This document shows positions 11,247 to 21,918 of a stretch of 64,000 bases of DNA, in pieces. The DNA comes from Siderastrea siderea (Eukaryota > Cnidaria > Anthozoa > Scleractinia > Rhizangiidae): assembly GCA_964030785.1 (NCBI GenBank), contig OZ034975.1:20614142-20678141 (forward strand), in the 5' to 3' direction. A program made the position numbers and the translations under genes. The notes below the pieces were generated by a model that was not told the origin of the DNA, made no database searches, and saw nothing but the letters and a program-made list of their open reading frames with translations. The number at the start of each line of letters is the position of its first letter. The stretch's first letter is position 1.

Positions 11247-12360
11247 GTATGGTACATGTCCTTGTTCCAGTAATACGCTCAGTATAATTTTTCTAAGGCT
11301 TTACCCGGTAGACATTCAACGCCAATTTCACCCTGGCCACCTAGAAAAGACCCTTGTGACATACTTACCACCTCCAACTAAGCTGTCAATATCCTTACAC
11401 TGCAAGTGAATTCACGGGCCCAACATTTCCGTTCACCACCTTTGAACATTGTTGAGTTAAGCACCTTCGGTCACCCTGCTGAATAATGTTGAAGTATGTT
11501 GAATGGTGAAGTTTGATTGCCATGTATCTCTTGATCCAGCGTCATCTAACGAATTGGTTGGCCGGCACGTACAATAGTTTTGAATACATGCTACAGAGTC
11601 TGCGTAGCAAGCGTGTCCCTGGGCTTTTCAGATCCTCACCTTTAAAGTGTTTGGGCAAAAAGAATTCGACGAAAAATCGAAAGATGCTTTGAACGCGCGG
11701 AAAGGCCGACGGAAGTGCTTGCTACACATGCTGCAGGCACGTACAGGAAGCGCTTTCTGTGTTACACTTCTCAACTATGCCAGGAGCTTGGTTTATACCG
11801 TGGTTAAATCTCCGAATTAACCGCATCATCCGAGCAACAAGCACTCAATGTGAAATGAAGCTAATATAAATACCATCTTTCCTTTCGTATTGTTGGTAAC
11901 ACTAAACCAAACGCTGAATACGACCGTGCCCATTGTTGAACGATGTTATATGGAGATGAAGAATTCGTTTGGCCAACGCATTCTAGCGATGGTACAAGAA
12001 AGTCGTATGCAACAAAGTTGAATCATGTTAAATCTAGTTAACAGAGGCCGTTTTTTTAGTGCTTGTTACTGTGCATGTTTGCGCTGTAAAATGCTTTATC
12101 ATATAGTAAACAGTCTTCTGCAATGAGGTGGGCATGTTGGCGTCTAGTTCACAAAGTGCATTCCCTATCAGACAGAGCTTTAAAACTATTTCCCGTGCTG
12201 TAAATGCTTGCGTTCAGCTGAAGTTTTAAGATAGATTGAAATTAGCATTGAAAACATAATTTGAAGTGTGCTGGTGGCACTAAGCTAACAAACCCAGCTC
12301 AGTGTGTTGTAGCAATCCTTACTCTTAAATATTCTTACTGTGCCATTTGTTGTTTAATAG
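11247..12360. other. Intronic sequence without recognised features
   Basis: Intron between exons 11194-11246 and 12361-12414. Several AACATTGTTGAA-like words occur at 11445-11510 and near 11930, possibly an eroded MITE, but I could not find matched ends. Confidence 0.4.
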
Positions 12361-12414
12361 GAACCGGTGGCTCGTTCTTCTTCGCTTTCTGGTTATCGAA
12401 CCAGAAGCTCATTG
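12361..12414 (+). CDS. Coding exon (Ser/Arg-rich, 18 codons)
   Basis: Acceptor TGTTGTTTAATAG, donor GTAAGG. It encodes EPVARSSSLSGYRTRSSL, starts and ends on codon borders, and continues smoothly into the last exon, which has the same SGYR motif (ASSGYRSSTASSR). The shared motif is independent support that these two exons belong together. Confidence 0.74.
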
Positions 12415-12953
12415 GTAAGGCTTAAAGTCAGTCTTGTTTTTGTTGAAAGTGACCATAAGGGCTTAAACGTGCTTTATTTTAAGTAGTTTTCTGGTCCAGT
12501 GAATTGTAATTCTCTTTATATCAGGCATTTGATATGGTTGTAATTTCATGATATGCACTGCTGCCTGTGACGTCACACTTGCCAGTGCTGCTCTTGTTCC
12601 TTGTGTGCTGTAAAAAGTGACTTTTTGGTTTTCCCTTATGAAAGCTGAGACAGTGACAGTTGTAGTGCAATAGTTAATTTACAGTTAGATGGGCATTGTG
12701 ATGTCATTGAAGTCATACAAGCTAACCAGCCTTTGAACATCTATTTGGAACTTTAACAACTCGTATTAGCTAAAGCTCAAATCGAGAAAGCGTTTTGCTT
12801 TTGTCGTTTTCACCTTTTTTCCCAACTCCGTAACATGGAATTTACAAAATGTTGCAGAAGGTTTTGTTCTGAGTAGCTCCCTACCCCCTCTTCCCACATT
12901 CTAACCAGTAACTGAAGCTTATTTAATTTTACTTAAGATGCTAACAAATCCAG

Positions 12954-12994
12954 ATCTCGCAATTGGCACCGAATGCTACGACGTATAGCACGTG
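12954..12994 (+). other. Possible cassette exon that would switch the reading frame of the last exon
   Basis: A 41-nt segment lies between AAATCCAG and a consensus donor GTAAGT. Read from the codon border left by exon 12361-12414 it is open (ISQLAPNATTYST plus two bases). Because 41 is not a multiple of three, including it would move the last exon into another frame that stays open from 17485 to 17832 and replaces the 51-residue tail with about 115 residues. A branch-point-like GCTAAC lies only about 10 nt before the AG, which is unusually close. It is offered as a candidate only. Confidence 0.3.
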
Positions 12995-13689
12995 GTAAGT
13001 CATTCGGTATTCTTGTGCACACCACAGTCAGCTATAGCTTTAAACTTGTATGTTAATTTAAAAAGTTAAGCACTGGTTCACGATCGTCAAGCACTGTTTC
13101 TACCTCAAACGTTTTGCTGCCTTTTTTAATCAAATTGTGTGTAGTGTCTTTCGCAGCCGTTCTTTCTGTCCTCTCTCCGAGAGCAGAACGATATGCCGTC
13201 ACCCGTAGTTTATTAACCACAGATGTAACGAATGAACCATAAATGTTATCAATTCTAGCCATAAATACAACAAATGCTACACATTTCACGCAGCGCCAGT
13301 TCACATTTTTAACTACAGCAAAATTTATTATTGTGGTGCGGTTTCCACGTTTATCTAATTTACATGTCTTTTGGGCTTTAAAATAGCTGGAACAAGAAAG
13401 AGTGACAAAACGGTAAAAACAAAAGCTAGTTAAAAAAATGGAAGGATATGATTGAACTTAAACAGGAAGTTCCGGTATAAAAGGACAAGCCTCTCCCCAT
13501 TTTATGCCCCAGAATTTTAAGGAGACGTGTGAGCCAGCGTATGAGTTACTAGTTTCCACCTTGTTTATACTTATTGTCTTCTAATGCTGATAAAACACTT
13601 GTCCCAAAGTATTCGGCAAGAAATATACGCGTGAAGCGCTAAATTTCCTGAGTGCACGAAACAACAGCCGTTTGAAACTGGTCGAACTA
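12995..13689. other. Intronic sequence without recognised features
   Basis: Part of the long last intron. No repeat ends or exons I can support before the Tc1-like MITE starting at 13690. Confidence 0.4.
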
Positions 13690-13861
13690 CACTACCAGTC
13701 GGAATTGTTGGGACACTTTCCTGTCTGCTTGTCCCCTCAGTGTTGGCGTACAAGATATGGTGACTAAACTGCAGTTAACAACATTGAGAGGGAGAAGGGG
13801 AGCACGAAAAGGAAAAAATTGCGTTTAGTTGAAGTGTCCCAACTATTTTTGTCTGGTAGTG
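13690..13861. mobile_element. Tc1-like MITE, copy 1 (172 bp)
   Basis: Ends CACTACCAGTCGGAATTGTT and the reverse complement of GTCTGGTAGTG, with GGGACACTT / AAGTGTCCC inside the arms. TA precedes the left end. The CACTACC...GGGACACTT arrangement is the familiar Tc1-like terminus. The same length and high identity are seen in the copy at 15887-16058. Confidence 0.8.
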
Positions 13862-15886
13862 TGTCAAGGAGCAGGAATTTGAAGAGGTGTTGACAGATAA
13901 GGGTCGTTAATTTGTAGTCCGGTCACAAACGGCGCGAAGGTCGTGACGTACTCAGCGATTCGGCAATGTTTCTATCGCCGTTGATTGAATGCAGTTAAAG
14001 GATAGTTTTTTGTTTCTTTCGCTTTGAATATAAGGGGACATGTACGTTGCGATAGTCGTGTTTTCTAAAAATAATCATATCAGAAAAGGAAGGGGAAAAA
14101 GAGCAAAGTGTAAAGCCTGGGTTTAAAATCTGGGTTGATAGCGTGACCCCAGCACATGTTTACTTTGTCAAATTCATGGTTTGCTGATACAGAGAAAAGT
14201 ACAAATGTGCCGTGTTTCTAGGGAAAGCGTGCAGTGGCTGACGACGGAAGTCCTCCCTGGAAACAAGGAGTCTAAGGAACATGGGAAAACGGGACCTTCA
14301 TTGACCTTAGAAGTGAGGGGACCTGTCCTCGTAAAAGAGCTATGCTAGAAGAAGGATTTTCTCTAATTCTTGGTTTTCACTTTCACGCGATAAAATATTA
14401 AAATCAAAACCAGTTGATGAAAGAAGCCAAGAATTTGTAATGTTATAAAGGATACACAACTAAACAACTTCACCAAGTCTCAGATATGCATGGTACTCCG
14501 TTGTTGAGTTATTTGCTGAAACGTTCGACTGAAATTTGTAGGGCTCAGTGTGGAAACGCCATGTTGGTGTCCCTCGGAGGGGCACAAACATGGCCGCCGG
14601 AAATCAATGAAAACATCTGGAATTTACTTCTGCTCTTCCAACGACTACTTTTCTCTCGTGAACAGCTATACAATCACATTAATTTCTCTCCTAATGCTTT
14701 AACTGTCCAAACTGCTAAAAATCACACAGAGAGCCCTTTTTTGCGAAGGAGGAAGCTTGGTCACGGACGCTGTGTTGATGTCACGTAGGGTGAAAAGCCA
14801 GAAATTTAATATTCTGTATTTTCAAAACGAAAGACGCTACCACGCTGAAAACTTGTGAAAAGATATATTTTTCAGTCATCTTCAACGTGGTAGGGATATA
14901 AAATCTGAAGACCTCGCGATTTATGATTTTAGAATTTTATGACGTCACGTGAAAACCAGCAATTGAAGAATTTGTGACGGTTCAGTTGCAATCGGAAGTG
15001 AAATATTATCTACAATTAAGTTCAAGGAGTCTTCTAGCCTAAAAAACGTGCACGGATTTATCCACTGCACTAACAATTGTTGTCATGTCCCCAAATATAA
15101 CGACTGTTAGCACTGAGTATTGAGGCCAATTATTTCTTACAACGTAAATTCTCGACTTACAGTACGTCTTAGCAAACAGATGTGAAATCGACAACATAAA
15201 AACTTTAAGCGCTGTGTTTACTTTCCCTCTTAATCAAGTTAACTCGAAATGGTGACATCGATTGTCAATCGTTTGACCACGTATAAACCTTTAAACATGA
15301 CCTGCAAACAAAGCAGTTCGCTAAAATGATGGGGATAAAAGCGTTGAACTCTCACTCCTTTATAATTTGAGAAAGATTTGGCTTCAACCGTTGAAAGGGG
15401 ACGTTGTGGTTCGCGTGTACACGGGTCAGCCTTAGTTAAATAAATAAGGAATGGATGATTTCTTTTTTCGCGAGTAGCAGTGTCACCATGCTCAAAACGC
15501 TAATAAAAAAATCACACAGAGTTAAAAAGCCTTCAAACTGCGCGATATATAACTACGTATATTTTTCTTTCGATTTGTTCTCTTCTCTTATTACAGCTCC
15601 CTAAAGATTCAACACAAAAGCTGTTGGAAACATGGTGACCCGTTGAATCGTGTCACCAAAATGCACAGTAATGAAAGACACTCGAAGTGAATGTCCATCG
15701 CAGGAAAATGTCGCAATGTACCTAATTCAAGGAAGCTACCTTTACTCTATCTAGTGGTTTTTGTTGTTATGATAATGTCCCATGTTGGAGTGCAAAAACC
15801 AAAACGGAAACATTGTCACAGTTTGCAGAAATGTTCCCGCCAATACAGGCTTACATGGAGCATATACCATAAATTCCTTCAAAACA
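13862..15886. other. Intronic sequence between two Tc1-like MITE copies
   Basis: No exon with supportable borders. A 100-codon plus-strand open frame at 14486-14788 has no recognised domain. A short imperfect hairpin (CTACCACGCTGAA / TTCAACGTGGTAG) lies at 14838-14893. Confidence 0.4.
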
Positions 15887-16058
15887 CACTACCAGTCGGA
15901 ATTGTTGGGACACTTTCCTGTCTGGTTGCCCCCTCAATGTTGGCGTACAAGATATGGTGACTAAACTGCAGTTACCAACATTGAGAGGGAGAAGAGGAGC
16001 ACGAAAAGGAAAAAATTGCGTTTAGTTGAAGTGTCCCAACTATTTTTGTCTGGTGGTG
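15887..16058. mobile_element. Tc1-like MITE, copy 2 (172 bp)
   Basis: Same orientation, same length and the same ends as 13690-13861, with a handful of substitutions visible. The right end is followed by TA. The two copies are about 2 kb apart in one intron. Confidence 0.8.
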
Positions 16059-17483
16059 TAGGTTCAAGTTTCTCTTACTTGTTTTGTCGGCTGAAGGAAA
16101 AACTTACAAACTGAATCAGAATTGTGTCCTTTATGCTCGTGACTCTCGTCTTACACGTCAATGTCGTCTCCCGTATTAATAATTATCGGAGATATGCTCT
16201 GTACCAAGGTTGACTGCCAGCTGAGCTGTCAGTGGCCAGGCCAAGGCCCCTTTTTACCGGAACTTCCTCTTTAAAGTGTAAAGTAGTGTGCGAAAAGGTC
16301 ACAGTTGATTAGGTCGGCACCCCGGCCCGCCTCTTTAGAAATTGAAAGCTGACGTTCCGAGCGTTGGCCTTTATTTAGAGTCAAAGTGGCCAAATTTTTG
16401 TGGCAAACCTAATGCAAATGAGCACAAGCCATTGCTTTTGCTAATTCACTTTAAGTTCGCACGTAAAAAGTTCGACGTTTGAACTAGGCCTTAGTGAGAT
16501 GAGATCAACAATGGATTCACAAGGACCCAGAGACTCCTTCACAAGTTATGTCGTTCACAAGGTATTCTGTTCAGTTGTTCATTCATACTTTTAATAAGAC
16601 GTACAAAAACGCTAAACTAATTTTGGAAACCTGTGCTTATTACACAACCAGTTCTACAAGCGGTGTTTGCACTCTTGGATTTCTTATTTCTTTTGAGTGT
16701 GCAGTTCGAAAAATAGCTAAACCTTGTAGAAGCGTTTGAAAGTCGCAGATCGTAATTTCTTATTACATTTATGGTTGATTCTTATTGCATTTGTGGTTGA
16801 TTTTTGTTACATTTAAAGTTACGAAAGTAAAACATAACTGCACTTTGTCTATTTTTTGATCAATTATTTACTTTACTAAGTTGTCTTCTTGTACCATTCT
16901 TGAAGTCGTTTTGGTTATTGATGACAAGAAAACAGAAAAACGCGATGCATGAAGTTAGTACGGATTTGGTGCCGGTAGTTTGCAGCTGTTGTCCCGGCGG
17001 CACCTTGTTCTAGTTGCTAACCTTCGTTTGGGCTGATTAGTAAACCATGCTCTGAATTTTGTTTAATGCCTCCGCTGCTAAACGTTTTAAAACTGCATTG
17101 TATTAAGGATCATTATCACGCAAATCATGTTTGAGGAGTTGTAAAACGAATTCAACCTGAATGTGTTAACCAATCCCAAATGCTTTTTATTCTGCTTCGA
17201 ATTTCCAATTATTGAATACTGGTTACCTATATAGTTCCAAGAATGACTCAATCAACAAGATTGGTATGTTGAGGTCGTTAGCCCCCACTGTTCCCCGCGT
17301 CACCATGAGTGACCTTTTTATGTTGCTCATTCATTTCTTACAATACTGACCTTGCTTAATTTTGTGTTAATACAGCAGTGTGCTTTCGGGTTTATTATTA
17401 GTTTGTACATTTTCCATTTGATATGTGAGCTTGCAGTTTGCTTTGTGTGCTGATCCTTGCTCGTGCTGTGCTCTTGTTTCCAG
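16059..17483. other. Intronic sequence upstream of the last exon
   Basis: AT-rich sequence with no repeat borders or exons that I can support. The acceptor tract of the last exon lies at its end. Confidence 0.4.
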
Positions 17484-17639
17484 GCCTCCAGTGGGTACCG
17501 TTCCTCTACAGCCTCCTCGCGGCACACGTGGCGCTCTCGGGAAGAAACAACAACACAATGGCGGCGAGGAGGCCGTTCTACCAACAGGGCCTACTGGAGC
17601 GATGATGGTGCAGAATACGAGTCACAATCGCAGATCTAG
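17484..17639 (+). CDS. Last coding exon with stop codon
   Basis: Acceptor CTCTTGTTTCCAG; 51 codons and TAG at 17637-17639. The tail (SSGYRSSTASSRHTWRSREE...) is rich in Ser, Arg, Thr and Trp, of low complexity and probably disordered, ending EYESQSQI. The frame was chosen because it follows directly from exon 12361-12414 and repeats its SGYR motif. An overlapping open frame, one base shifted, runs to 17832. Confidence 0.74.
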   Translation, partial: ASSGYRSSTASSRHTWRSREETTTQWRRGGRSTNRAYWSDDGAEYESQSQI

Positions 17640-18094
17640 ATCAAGGACAGTGATACAGTGTGTGTGCAGGGCTCCTACACACAGTAGACCGCGTACTATA
17701 CAATTAACTTTGACTGCTGGTGCGACAGCCATTGTTGACTGCCAACATTTGGGTCATCTTCAGAAAATTGTGTCTGAATTTGTCACAGATAAACAGCGAA
17801 ATGGCGGCGAACGATTTATTGATATTTGTTGATAATTTGTATGACCAAGGACTGAATGTCCATTTTAAGCTTTTAAATATTTCATTTACAGTCTGTACCA
17901 ATTCTTAAATTTTAGTATGTAGCAATTATGTTAAAGCTTACTAGTTTTATTTAATGTTCCGTAAAGGGGCCTAAAGTAGTTTTAGTCATTTTAGAGAGCA
18001 TCTGCTTCGGTGGCGGTCTGCATAGAGTTAATGTTTTTTCGATAACTACAGTATCAGGCATGCAGGTCATGAAAAGATCACTACATAAAATAAA
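17640..18094 (+). promoter_or_regulatory. 3' untranslated region with candidate polyadenylation signal
   Basis: The sequence after the stop is AT-rich and not obviously repetitive. An AATAAA hexamer sits at 18089-18094 and is the best candidate polyadenylation signal. No splice sites are needed to reach it. Confidence 0.4.
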
Positions 18095-19310
18095 TAAGAA
18101 CTAGTAGATACGGTTTTGTGGCTAATTGGCACCGTTGTTTATGTATATTGGCATTCTTTGACTGGAGAAGGATAATGGCTTTCTAAATTGACCGTGATTA
18201 ATTACAACTTATTCGATGGTTTTTCAGGTATTGACAGTGTTAAATCTCATCATAAGAACATCTATCCAGTTATTCCCCAAGTAGGGAAACGACACACTGT
18301 TGATAAACCCTGTCTGACAGTCCTGCAAGTAATTTCCCAAGTTGTACAGTTTGTAGTCTTTTTATATGTATTTTCCGTATTTAGTGGAATAAGCGCCCGG
18401 GGTATTTATTACAAACTCACTGTCTTTGCGAGGTTTTGTACGTTTTTGTGTGTATTGTTGAATTTGAGAAGGCGTTGTTCATTACTTTGTTGAGCGTACA
18501 CAGTTCTAGTATCTGATGGTCGACTTCACTACGAGGATCAAAAACTTTCATTGTACCACATTGCATAGTTATGTTTTTGGTAAACTCTCCTGTCTGTTAG
18601 TCACCCGGGGCGTTCCGGCTTTCTTTAAACGGACGGCCGAGGTGGACTTACTTTATATAAACCATCGAATAAGGGATGTATAATTTGACTCAGAAATTCC
18701 TTCTGTAGTAGCTTTTGTTTCTTGAATAGTGCTTCAGGCAAACCCGGTTACTACATTGTGTCAGGATTGTGTCAGTATGACAACACTTGAAGAATTAAAA
18801 AAAAAATTCGTTACTCCTCACCTACGGTTTTCTTGCCCAATTCAACAGAGGATTCTATACACTTAAGTGTTCTTAAGATGGACGAAGGAAGCAATAACTA
18901 GTGAAGTTAATTTCAGGAGAAAATAGAAAAAATGTGCCAAATTTTTAATTATAAGCTACTTTCCGTCAACGCTCTGTTAAAAGGCAGTGTTGATTTGAAG
19001 TAATGTATCTGGAGATGTAGTATTTTAGATCGAGCGAGCATAAATGGTATAGCTGAACGTTTTAACATAAAGAGTTTGTATATACGGTATTAACGGCCCA
19101 GGTTACTAACAAGGACATTCTCTATGAAATATTAAATGAAAAGGCTTATGGTAGTTAGCTAATAAAGACAGGAAAAGAAAGCGGGTTGTCTTGCGAATGT
19201 ACCACTAAATTTGCCGCAGTTATAAGTTCAGGTGTCGTGTTTCTTAAACCTAAATTTTCTCTACATTGAAGTGTAACAAACTCACATTTCCAATTTTTTA
19301 CCTTCCATAT
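18095..19310. other. Intergenic sequence
   Basis: Between the presumed end of the host gene and the first arm of the large palindrome. One 101-codon plus-strand open frame (18188-18493) has no recognised domain. Nothing else seen. Confidence 0.4.
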
Positions 19311-20822
19311 TTACCACCACTTTCACTACTACGCGACTTTTCTTTTCAAAACACCTCTGAGCACTTTGCAATACGCTTCCGTCAATCATACCTTATATGG
19401 GAAGTGTCTGATGTTACCGCAATTGAATTGAGCTCGAAGGAATAAGGATGGCGCCAAATTATCCCGTGAATTTGCGCTGGAGAGTCCTATATTGACTAGT
19501 AAGAGGCTTTAGAGTGTTGATGTTGCAAGAATACTTCACGTTTGGCAGATATTTGTAAAGAAATTTCGACATTTATTCAGAATTAAATACCCGCTCGGTG
19601 GATTATCCTATGCGGCGGATGGTAAGCTTGCGTTTAATCTCGTGAATAAGCTAAACCGAAGTGTGAAGTGAAAATTCTAGCTTTTCTGACCTGAAAATAG
19701 CACACGGCATGTTATTCACCACGAGTATAATCTGGCGATATCCCGAAGTGTACGAGGACGAAATTCAGGAGTGGACAGAGAATGCAACGGGAAAACGAAT
19801 CATGATCGGCGTGCGATCAACCTATGCGTGAAGAAAATGATTGTGCCTAAAAGTACACACGAGTGACCACGAGTAGACCACGAGTGACTTCGAGTGACCA
19901 CGAGTGAGAATGCATCAAAATATTTTGCTGATGTCATGATGACGTCATCATTTCATCATTTTATCAAATAGTCTCAATGTCACGGCAAACTGACCGTTTC
20001 TTGAGACCTTAATACCTGGATTCGACATTTCCGCCATTTCTGACTGAACGGGCGAGGGGATGGGGGTACAAACTTCCCGCCACTCGCACCCTTTAATCTC
20101 GGTTCCCGCCACTTTTCTTAACTTTTTCTTCCCGCCCTTTTTCCGCTTCCCGTGCACCTCCCTCCCTCTTTCTACCCGGAGTCCCAAATTCTGTCCACCT
20201 TCATCGCTACCCCCCCCCCCCCACCCCCTCGAAGGCTACCAGTGACCAAGGGCGAAAAAAGAAAGAAAGTGAAATTGACATATAAAAATTAACAAAAAGG
20301 TCTTCTGTGAAAGTACGTGATTTAAGGGCCCATTACAGTATCTTTTTAGGCCGTTGCTAGGGAAAAATGAGTTTGCTGTAACTCAACACATGTATGCTTT
20401 CACTGGACCAAATTTGGACAACATTCATTGAGGGCAAGTATGGTTCAGTTTATGACGTCATCGGACCGCGCCCCATGTCACGTGATCAGAAACCGAAAAA
20501 TGCGTTTTTACTTCAAGACTTACCTTTTTGTCCATAATTTCTTGTACCGTACCATTTCATAAGCCGTCTTGAGGAAATTTAAGCATGCATTTTGGTTTAC
20601 GAAGAAAAATAAACAAATAAGAATGAAAAATGTGCTTCTTTGACCACTCTTTTGGGTATAATTTTTTTGTTTTCTGTTTTTTCGCAAAAAGGATGCTTAA
20701 ATTTCGAGAAAAAAAGTTGTTTTTTCGAATTCTTTTAAAATATAGCAGCTACGTTTACTTCTCGATGAGAAAAGTACATTTGTCGCGGCACCCGAATGGC
20801 CAGGTGCCTAAGCGTTAAATGG

Positions 20823-21212
20823 CTAGGTCGCTAAGGCGATAATTTTCCCATTCTTGGCATCCCGGACGGTAGCTGAGCTGAGCTGAGCTGAGCTGTTGTT
20901 GGAATAATGGCCGCGAGTGAGATAAAAGCCGTCGAACTGGACGTGTAATGATGATTGGTTTTTCAGTTGGATTGCTTCAGTTCTCGCTTCTTTCACGCTC
21001 CAGTCGGCGATCTGTTTTACGAACGGCGCAAGCCATTCAACAATGTGGATCCACGGAGTCGAATTGACTTGGTCCAGACTTAGAGTCCAGAGAATTTTAT
21101 GATAAACTTTGAAATACTGCCCACTGACAAGGAATGAAAGAGCAACGATTACGTTACGTATTGCAGACCTTGGACGAGTTGTGGCCTTCACGACAGAGGT
21201 ATCACTCTTCAA
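20823..21212 (-). pseudogene. Kolobok-type transposase fragment with catalytic-Asp motif
   Basis: A 129-codon minus-strand frame. Near its C-terminal end VQFDGFYLTRGHYSNNSSA is followed by ATVRDAKNGKIIALAT. In related cnidarian transposases a D-G-x-(W/Y)-x-T-R-G-H-x-S-x-N segment marks the start of the DDE catalytic core. The part that should carry the second Asp and the Glu is missing: after Thr the frame stops and no continuation is recognisable toward 20330. It is therefore catalytically dead. The motif recognition comes from memory of the family, without a search. Confidence 0.58.
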
Positions 21213-21660
21213 GCTGAATTTCTGTCCACCTCGACTGCACTCGAACTCAAACTATTCAACTGTGTTTTGTTTTACCGAACAAAATTCGTATTTCTCAGTC
21301 CTTTCTACAGTCACAGTCTTTTAGATCGCTTAAATTACTTTTTGCTAATTTCTCAAGTGATGTTGTTAGCAGACGTTGCCCATCAGATGTATCTAGCTCA
21401 CCATTATTTGTCAGGTATTCTACCGTGTGCTTTAATAATAGCATTGTCAATGTGGGCATGAAATTCGCGCGATAGAGCTGCTTTCAAGGACAATTTTAAT
21501 ACAAGCTTCCTTTCTTGCTGTATGCTGCTCCACGCTGTCTTGCGACAGTGGCTGCAAGTCAGTAGCCTCAAAAGCTTCGTTTCTTGAAGAGCTGTCTAAA
21601 CACTGGAGTTGCTCAGGTTCGGAAGGACAGTTCACAGGTTCGCACATCGATTACAGTTTT

Positions 21661-21918
21661 CTAGCAAGCGACGTCAGGTAGCTTTGGAGCAGTCGAAGTC
21701 ACGGCCGCGGACACAGGGATCTCTTTATGGGTTCGGGATGATGGCACAGTACTTATTTCGGTTTGCCTTCGCATCACTGACATTTCTATCCCCGACCTGA
21801 CACTGAAAATCTTTGAATGTCGGCTTTTCGCGATCTGCATTTCCCCATCGACTTGCAGCCATCGCTGCGCTTTCTGTTTACGTGCGTACGTGGATAGCTT
21901 CGAGCTCATTTTCAACTG
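21661..21918 (-). pseudogene. Probable N-terminal coding piece of the same Kolobok-like element
   Basis: Reads from an internal Met at 21916-21918 (MSSKLSTYARKQKAQRWLQV...) down to about 21661 on the minus strand. The open frame extends further upstream to 22137, but the hydrophobic part there looks non-coding. Basic and Ser/Thr-rich, with no zinc-finger pattern I can see. Placed in this element because it has the same strand and position relative to 20823-21212. A third short frame at 21447-21647 may bridge them, but frameshifts prevent a firm join. Confidence 0.35.

Larger units (their letters stand above)
1601..17639 (+). other. 3' part of a multi-exon host gene (coiled-coil protein; possible RhoGEF-family C-terminus)
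   Basis: Gene-level span. Ten coding exons with canonical AG/GT borders join in a consistent phase series: 1601-1674, 2586-2621, 2959-2990, 4485-4572, 4736-4789, 4985-5019, 7673-7860, 11194-11246, 12361-12414 and 17484-17639. The joined product is about 256 residues and lacks its N-terminus, which lies before the window. It begins with a charged heptad-like helix (ELLRSKDEELRKILEEKSRL), has a Gly/Ser linker, a second helical stretch (RERLRCDLQYANSQIQRL) and ends in a Ser/Arg/Tyr-rich low-complexity tail. The first helix resembles the segment ending RhoGEFs of the AKAP13/ARHGEF2/ARHGEF28 type; this is a weak impression, and any coiled-coil scaffold is possible. The introns are heavily invaded by transposons, the longest being 5.1 kb before the last exon. 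No competing host gene is visible on either strand. Confidence 0.75.

Noticed and set aside
17425..17832. 135-codon open frame as an independent gene
   Set aside because: It begins inside the intron before the acceptor site; only the part after 17485 could be coding, and only through an alternative exon.
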